From Streptomyces lavendulae subsp. lavendulae (GTDB taxonomy: Bacteria; Actinomycetota; Actinomycetes; Streptomycetales; Streptomycetaceae): DNA of 64,000 bases. Below are positions 59,686 to 64,000 of the stretch, piece after piece. The stretch is from positions 6,397,501 to 6,461,500 of the forward strand of contig NZ_CP024985.1 of the NCBI RefSeq assembly GCF_002803845.1, given 5' to 3'. Below the pieces are notes generated by a model, which saw only the letters and a program-made list of their open reading frames with translations, was not told the DNA's origin and searched no databases. Position 1 is the stretch's first letter, and the number at the start of each line of letters is the position of its first letter. The position numbers and the translations under genes are program-made.

Positions 59686-60840
59686 CTACAGCAGGGCGAA
59701 CTGGCCCCCCGGCCCCTCCTCCCGGTGGTCCAGCACCGAGGCGGGCCGCCGGGACCAGCGCGGCGGCGGCAGCACCCCGGCCGCCGCCAGTTCCCCGGCG
59801 GCCAGCAGCGGCCCGGGCGTGAACTCCGCCCGCAGCGGGGCCAGATCGGCCAGCAGCGCCAGGGTCGTCACCAGGGCCAGGAGCTCCGAGGTCCAGGACT
59901 GCGGCCACTCCGCGGGACCCAGCGCCTCCAGGCCCCGCGCCTGCGGATCCCGGTGCGCACCGCGCGCGGCGAACCAGGACTCCAGCACCCGCACGCCCTG
60001 CGCCTCGTACTCCCACGCCCCCGCCGGAACCGGGGACACCGCCCCGTCCCCGAGGGCCAGCGTCTCGCTCTCCGGGTCGTACGCGAGCCCCTGCGGCCAG
60101 GCCGTCACCGCCGAGCGGACGTACGGCCGCCGCCCGCCCGGCAGCCGGGGCGGCTCCCCGCCCCGCGCCCCGCGCAGCTGTACGGTGAGCAGCCGCCGGC
60201 CCAGCTCCAGCCCGGCCCGCCACCGCTCCGGGTCCGCCGCGAGCGGGACCTCGTACCCGCGCGGCCCGGGGCGGCCCGCGGCGAGGATCCAGCACAGCAC
60301 GTCCTCCGGGGTGACCCAGCCGCCGTGGCGCGCCCCCAGCAGCGGCAGCAGGCCCGGCGCGAGGTTCGCCTCGGCCCCGCCGGGGCGCCGGTGCAGCGGC
60401 CGGATCCGGCCGAGCCGGCCCGCCGGGAGGTGGGCGGTGACCAGCGGCTCCGGCGCCTCCACCACGAACAGCTGCTGCGCGTCGAGGACCCGCCACAGCT
60501 CGGGGCGCGCCGCGTCGATGAGCCGCTGGTCGGGCAGCAGCCACTGCTCGTCGAAGGGCGCGCGGAGCACCCGTACGGGCTCGGGGAACGGGCCCGGAGC
60601 CTCGGAGAACCGGGCCGTCGCCGAGCGCTGCCCGGGCAGCGCGGCCGCTCCGGCCGCGGGCCCGCGGGTCCGGCTCGGGCGGAACAGCAGCTCCCGCTCC
60701 GGCCCTTCGGCGCGCGTCAGGGTCGTCCAGCGGGTGCGCAGCACGGCCGGATCGGGCGCGGCCACCCAGTCCCGCCCCAGGCGCAGGCCGCCCACGGACC
60801 AGGGCATCAGATCGTCCAGCAGCGGTACGTCTTCGCTCAC
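59686..60840 (-). CDS. Orphan type ISP restriction-modification specificity-like protein
   Basis: 384 residues. MSEDVPLLDDLMPWSVGGLRLGRDWVAAPDPAVLRTRW and VRVLRAPFDEQWLLPDQRLIDAARPELWRVLDAQQLFVV resemble the C-terminal target-recognition region of type ISP enzymes, including R-x-P-F-D-x-x-W. No helicase, nuclease or methylase domain is attached and none is nearby, so an independent DNA-binding role or a domesticated fragment is likely. Convergent with TetR. Confidence 0.6.
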   Translation of the reverse strand: MSEDVPLLDDLMPWSVGGLRLGRDWVAAPDPAVLRTRWTTLTRAEGPERELLFRPSRTRGPAAGAAALPGQRSATARFSEAPGPFPEPVRVLRAPFDEQWLLPDQRLIDAARPELWRVLDAQQLFVVEAPEPLVTAHLPAGRLGRIRPLHRRPGGAEANLAPGLLPLLGARHGGWVTPEDVLCWILAAGRPGPRGYEVPLAADPERWRAGLELGRRLLTVQLRGARGGEPPRLPGGRRPYVRSAVTAWPQGLAYDPESETLALGDGAVSPVPAGAWEYEAQGVRVLESWFAARGAHRDPQARGLEALGPAEWPQSWTSELLALVTTLALLADLAPLRAEFTPGPLLAAGELAAAGVLPPPRWSRRPASVLDHREEGPGGQFALL

Positions 60841-60904
60841 CCGGCAGATGGTAGCGACGGGCCGCCGGGGCCGGGCCGCGTCCAGGCTGAAGCGTTACGC
60901 TCCT

Positions 60905-60933
60905 TATGTACGCATACGTACGCATGCGTGCAT
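60905..60933. promoter_or_regulatory. 29-nt alternating pyrimidine-purine tract
   Basis: An uninterrupted alternating tract that includes the palindrome acgcatgcgt (60919-60928) and two tacgca repeats, ending 24 bp before the small gene's ATG. It can adopt Z-DNA and also looks like a GntR-type operator. Confidence 0.5.
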
Positions 60934-60957
60934 CCGTTACCGACCCAGGAGTCGGCC

Positions 60958-61128
60958 ATGAGTCAGTACGACGAGTATTCGACGCCCTCCCAGGCCGAGG
61001 GCGAGCGGCTCGACGAGGACATGGACGAGCAGCAGCGCAAGCAGCGGCAGCACCCCCAGACGATGCGCACCACCCCCTCCCAGGCCGAGGGGGAGCGCCT
61101 CGGGGAGGAGAAGGGCGAGGAGCGGTAG
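60958..61128 (+). CDS. Small duplicated acidic protein
   Basis: 56 residues with a 10-residue direct repeat TPSQAEGERL at residues 9-18 and 39-48, both followed by acidic DE/EE runs. Ends GEER. AGGAG 7 bases before the ATG. The second repeat is almost identical at DNA level, so it is a recent internal duplication. Disordered. Function unknown; not Pup despite the small size, since there is no GGQ/GGE end. Confidence 0.65.
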   Translation: MSQYDEYSTPSQAEGERLDEDMDEQQRKQRQHPQTMRTTPSQAEGERLGEEKGEER

Positions 61129-61156
61129 CACCTGACCTGCCGCGGCGGGTCCGCCG

Positions 61157-61906
61157 TCAGGGCGCGTCGACCGTCACCGTGAAGGAGAACCGGTCGCCCC
61201 GGTAGCGGATCCGCGCCACGTCGGCCACCCGCCCGTCCTCGTCGTACGTCACGCCCGTGTAGTGCAGGATCGGGCTCAGCAGCGGGACCTGGAGCAGCTC
61301 GGCCGTGACCGGGTCCGCGAGGCGCGCCTCGACGGTGTCGGTGATCCGGCTGATCCGCACCCCGACCACGTCGCGCAGCACCTTCGTCATCGGCCACCGC
61401 ACCAGGTCGTCCAGGTCCACGGCGTCCGCGAACTCCGGGCGGACCGCGTTCTCCGCCCAGTTGGTGGGCTCGCCGCTCTCCCCGTCGTGGCGGAGCCTGC
61501 GGTACGTGACCACCTCGGCGGTGTCGGGGAAGTGCTCCAGCAGCTCACCGGCCACCGGCGTCCGCTCCCGGCCCAGGATCGTCGTCCGCTCGCCCGACTG
61601 CTGCGCCACGATCGCGTCGACCGACCCCAGCAGCCGCACCGGGGCGCTGCGTCGCGCGCCCGGCTCGATGAAGGTGCCGCGCCGCCGGTGTCGGCTGATC
61701 AGGCCCTCGCCCTCCAGTTCCTTGAGCGCCTGGCGCATCGTCAGGACGCTCACGCCGTAGTGCTCGGCGAGCTGCTCCTCGGTCGGCAGGCGCAGGGAGG
61801 CGTCCGGGGTGCGGCCCAGTATCGAGGCGCGCAGGGACTGGGACACCTGGTACCAGAGGGGCAGTTTCCGGTTCAGGACGAGCGAGTCGGGGGCGAAGGC
61901 GGTCAC
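61157..61906 (-). CDS. HutC-type GntR regulator with UTRA domain
   Basis: 249 residues. GntR HTH residues about 15-75 (KLPLWYQVSQSLRASILGR, then LPTEEQLAEHYGVSVLTMRQALKELEGEGLISRHRRRGTFI). UTRA effector domain about 95-245 (HFPDTAEVVTYRRLR, later ILHYTGVTYDEDGRVADVARIRYRGDRFSF). GTG at 61906 with GGAG 8 bases upstream. It is downstream of hmgA in the same direction, so it may sense a tyrosine-catabolism intermediate. Confidence 0.88.
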   Translation of the reverse strand: MTAFAPDSLVLNRKLPLWYQVSQSLRASILGRTPDASLRLPTEEQLAEHYGVSVLTMRQALKELEGEGLISRHRRRGTFIEPGARRSAPVRLLGSVDAIVAQQSGERTTILGRERTPVAGELLEHFPDTAEVVTYRRLRHDGESGEPTNWAENAVRPEFADAVDLDDLVRWPMTKVLRDVVGVRISRITDTVEARLADPVTAELLQVPLLSPILHYTGVTYDEDGRVADVARIRYRGDRFSFTVTVDAP

Positions 61907-61950
61907 GGGTGGTTCTCCGAACGGCGGCAGGCTGAAGTGCAGGCGGCGGG

Positions 61951-61988
61951 CGTGCGCGCACGGGGCCGTGCGCGCACGCATGCGCATG
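61951..61988. promoter_or_regulatory. Palindrome cluster between hmgA and the GntR gene
   Basis: Two self-palindromes cgtgcgcgcacg (61951-61962, 61967-61978) and then catgcgcatg; 61967-61988 is a 22-nt alternating tract. Possible Z-DNA or operator for the GntR protein. It begins directly after the hmgA stop. Confidence 0.5.
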
Positions 61989-63314
61989 TTAGGCGCGGAA
62001 GTGGCGCTGGAGACCCTCCCAGACGTCGTCGTATCCGCGCTGGAGGTGCTCCGCCCCGGCCGCCTGGGGGGTGGCGGTGATCGGCCAGCGGGTCTCGAAC
62101 ATGAAGGCCAGGCCGTCGTCGATCTTCTGCGGCTTCAGCTCGGCGGCGCTGGCCCGGTCGAAGGTCTCGCGGTCGGGACCGTGCGCCGACATCATGTTGT
62201 GCAGGGAGCCGCCGCCGGGCACGAAGCCCTCGGCCTTGGCGTCGTAGGCGCCCTCGATCAGGCCCATGTACTCGCTCATCACGTTGCGGTGGAAGTACGG
62301 CGGGCGGAAGGTGTCCTCGCCGACCAGCCAGCGCGGGGCGAAGACCACGAAGTCCACGCCCGCCAGGCCCGGGGTGTCGGAGGGCGAGGTCAGCACGGTG
62401 AAGATCGACGGGTCGGGGTGGTCGTGGCTGATCGACCCGATGACGTTGAAGCGGCGCAGGTCGTACACGTACGGGACGTGCGTGCCGTGCCAGGCCACGA
62501 CGTCGAGAGGGGAGTGGTCGTAGGTCGCGGTCCAGAGGTTCCCGCAGAACTTGTTGACCACCTCGGTGGGGCGCTCGACGTCCTCGTACGCGGCGACCGG
62601 CGCCCGGAAGTCGCGGGCGGAGGCGAGGCCGTTGGCGCCGATCGGGCCCAGGTCGGGGAGGTCGAAGGGCTGACCGTAGTTCTCGCAGACGTAGCCGCGG
62701 GCGGGCGCGCCGCCCTCCCCGTCGAGGAGCTCGACGCGGAACCGGACGCCGCGCGGGATCAGCGCCACCTCGCCCGGGCCGGCCGAGAGCAGGCCGAGCT
62801 CGGTGCGCAGCAGCAGGCCGCCGCGCTCCGGGACGATCAGCAGCTCGCCGTCGGAGTCGCTGAACACGCGGTCCGTCATGTCGGCGTTGGCGGCGTAGAG
62901 GTGGATGGCCATGCCGGTGCGCTGGGTGGCGTCGCCGTTGCCGCCCAGGGTCCACAGGCCGGCCAGGAAGTCGGTGCCCGGGGCCGGGTCGGGCAGCGGG
63001 TTCCAGCGCAGCCGGTTGGGGTCCGGGACGGCCTCGGTGAAGGGCGCCGTGCGCAGCGCCCCGTTGCCGGCCCGGGTGAAGGCGGGGTGCGCGGCCGACG
63101 GGCGGATCCGGTAGAGCCAGGAGCGGCGGTTGTGGCGGCGCGGCTCGGTGAAGGCGCTGCCGCTGAGCTGCTCGGCGTAGAGGCCGAGCGGCGCGCGCTG
63201 GGGCGAGTTGCGGCCGTGGGGGAGTGCGCCCGGCACGGCCTCCGAGCTGTGCTCGTTTCCGAAGCCGGTGAGGTACTCCAGCGCCTCCGCCGTCTTCCTG
63301 GCCTGCTCACTCAT
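61989..63314 (-). CDS. hmgA: Homogentisate 1,2-dioxygenase
   Basis: 441 residues. Opens the ring of homogentisate to maleylacetoacetate in Phe/Tyr catabolism, using Fe(II) and O2. Seen: YLTGFGNEHSSEAVPGALPHGRNSPQRAPLGLYAEQLSG (N-terminal family), RGVRFRVEL, VVAWHGTHVPYVYDL, SHDHPDPSIFTVLTSPS and the metal-site region FRPPYFHRNVMSEYMGLIEGAY, then GGGSLHNMMSAHGPD. Start ATG 63314 with GGGAGC upstream; a longer frame to 63803 overlaps the promoter and is rejected. Recalled orthologue SCO1715. Confidence 0.96.
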   Translation of the reverse strand: MSEQARKTAEALEYLTGFGNEHSSEAVPGALPHGRNSPQRAPLGLYAEQLSGSAFTEPRRHNRRSWLYRIRPSAAHPAFTRAGNGALRTAPFTEAVPDPNRLRWNPLPDPAPGTDFLAGLWTLGGNGDATQRTGMAIHLYAANADMTDRVFSDSDGELLIVPERGGLLLRTELGLLSAGPGEVALIPRGVRFRVELLDGEGGAPARGYVCENYGQPFDLPDLGPIGANGLASARDFRAPVAAYEDVERPTEVVNKFCGNLWTATYDHSPLDVVAWHGTHVPYVYDLRRFNVIGSISHDHPDPSIFTVLTSPSDTPGLAGVDFVVFAPRWLVGEDTFRPPYFHRNVMSEYMGLIEGAYDAKAEGFVPGGGSLHNMMSAHGPDRETFDRASAAELKPQKIDDGLAFMFETRWPITATPQAAGAEHLQRGYDDVWEGLQRHFRA

Positions 63315-63336
63315 GGGCTGCTCCCGCTCCGTCGAA

Positions 63337-63364
63337 GGAATCCTATGCCAGACAGTAGGATTCC
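63337..63364 (-). promoter_or_regulatory. Operator of hmgA
   Basis: Perfect 9-bp arms ggaatccta and taggattcc separated by 10 bp, 23 bp upstream of the ATG, overlapping the -10 region. A repressor bound here would block transcription. Confidence 0.7.
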
Positions 63365-63380
63365 GCGCGCCGCGCGTCAA
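63352..63380 (-). promoter_or_regulatory. Predicted hmgA promoter
   Basis: Minus strand: -35 TTGACG (63375-63380), 17-bp spacer, -10 TACTGT (63352-63357). The -10 lies between and partly within the operator arms. Confidence 0.55.
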
Positions 63381-63423
63381 CGCCGTCCCGGACCGCATGG
63401 CCGATTCCCTCCCGTCCCAGTGG

Positions 63424-63477
63424 CCGTGCCCGTGCCCGTCCCCGTCCCCGTCCCCGTCCCCGTCCCCGTCCCCGTGC
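63424..63477. repeat. (CCGTCC)n microsatellite with G-quadruplex potential
   Basis: Nine hexamer units (ccgtgc or ccgtcc) upstream of the hmgA -35. The minus strand carries six or more GGGG runs at 2-nt spacing, a strong G4 candidate. Confidence 0.7.
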
Positions 63478-63555
63478 CCGGCTCCGGGCGGCGGTCCCGG
63501 AGGATCCGTGCGGGAGGGGATCCGAAAAGATGAACATTGCTCTACTCTCTCGCGC

Positions 63556-64000
63556 ATGTCGTGGACCCGCAGGTTCCCTGCCGTGCCGGCGGCACTCCTC
63601 GCCGCCCTGCTCGCGCTCCTGTCCCTCCTCGCCGCCGCGCCGCCCGCCGGTGCGCACGAAGAGCGCCCCGTCGCCCTGCCCGACGGCACCGGATCCGTCC
63701 CCGCGTACCGCGCGACCGAGCCCGACCTGATCGTCTGCAAGACCGACCGGCCCGCCTTCGAACGCCGCATCGCCGGATTCCCCGACGCCCTGCGCCGCCG
63801 CAACCTCGACCTCTACGAACGCTGCGAGAAGTCCGGCTACCGCCACCTCCAGGCGGCCGTCGACGCCGTCGACCGCCCCGGCATGAACATCGCGGTACTG
63901 CCCGGCCTCTACGAGGAGGAGCCCTCGCTCCCCGCACCGACGGGCGGGTGCGCCGCCCTCAAGGCACCCGACTCCGCCCTGGGCTACCAGATCCTGTCCT
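63556..64000 (+). CDS. Secreted protein, N-terminal part (right-handed beta-helix type)
   Basis: First 148 residues before the window ends; coding continues. Signal peptide 1 to about 33 (RRFPAVPAALLAALLALLSLLAAAPPAGAHE). Mature part: LIVCKTDRPAFERRIAGFPDALRRRNLDLYERCEKSGYRHLQAAVDAV and IAVLPGLYEEEPS resemble the start of secreted right-handed beta-helix proteins of Streptomyces. Two cysteines are near the N-terminus. Catalytic residues cannot be seen in this part. Function unresolved. Confidence 0.7.
   Translation, partial: MSWTRRFPAVPAALLAALLALLSLLAAAPPAGAHEERPVALPDGTGSVPAYRATEPDLIVCKTDRPAFERRIAGFPDALRRRNLDLYERCEKSGYRHLQAAVDAVDRPGMNIAVLPGLYEEEPSLPAPTGGCAALKAPDSALGYQILS

Noticed and set aside
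60958..61128. Pup (prokaryotic ubiquitin-like protein)
   Set aside because: Size and acidity are similar, but the C-terminus is GEER, not GGQ/GGE, and no proteasome genes are near.

Overview
The window is a high-GC actinobacterial chromosome segment, almost certainly Streptomyces. Third codon positions are nearly all G or C, GTG and TTG starts are frequent, and there is a SepF-like SflA, a DnaE2/ImuB-like pair, streptogrisin-type protease, LAxTG-anchored LPMO and secreted lipases. The order of the conserved genes (tyrA-cmk-plsC-der ... sflA ... dnaE2 ... lipase/LPMO ... hmgA) matches, as I recall it, the SCO1761 to SCO1714 part of the S. coelicolor core. I saw no rRNA, tRNA, CRISPR array, insertion sequence or phage gene.

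Region by region. 0-5 kb: YidB-like protein, then prephenate dehydrogenase, cytidylate kinase, a PlsC acyltransferase and the GTPase Der. 5-17 kb: two conserved hypotheticals, an Rpf-like lytic transglycosylase, a WYL regulator, a PAP2 phosphatase, a membrane glycosyltransferase, a DHA2 exporter, glutaryl-CoA dehydrogenase, SflA, a DUF5685 protein with an extreme Cys-rich tail, and a DUF1684 protein. 17-31 kb is accessory: a streptogrisin-like protease, a SLOG-domain protein facing a SLATT-like two-TM protein, and then the full FxSxx-COOH RiPP operon on the minus strand. That operon runs fxsA precursor (C-terminus FNSAL), fxsB radical SAM/SPASM maturase with an extra C-terminal domain, an AAC(3)-fold acetyltransferase, fxsC (TIR-like) and a 1328-residue MinD/TIR/NB-ARC/TPR protein (FxsT), with the SLATT gene last. 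31-41 kb: a membrane NACHT NTPase with an N-terminal HTH, GNAT, alpha/beta hydrolase, and a TetR regulator divergent from an NCS1 permease plus amidohydrolase, with two phased operators between them.

41-46 kb: the translesion cassette dnaE2-imuB behind a LexA-like box. 46-55 kb: acyl-CoA dehydrogenase-like protein, secreted lipase, LAQTG-anchored LPMO, DUF402 protein, short GntR regulator, AAA ATPase, SGNH esterase, Ser/Thr kinase. 55-64 kb: a CoA transferase, a DrrAB-type exporter with its divergent TetR regulator and duplicated operators, an orphan type ISP-like protein, a small repeat protein, a UTRA GntR regulator, homogentisate dioxygenase with a strong promoter palindrome, and the start of a secreted protein cut by the window end.

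How the genes work together. The most unusual unit is 18.5-28.8 kb. A short peptide is predicted to be crosslinked by FxsB. The remaining operon genes carry parts known from nucleotide-signalling and STAND/NLR-like immune systems (TIR, NB-ARC, MinD-type ATPase, SLATT, and a facing SLOG). A second STAND NTPase (NACHT) lies 2.5 kb beyond. I infer a peptide-controlled conflict or signalling island; no function is shown by the sequence itself.
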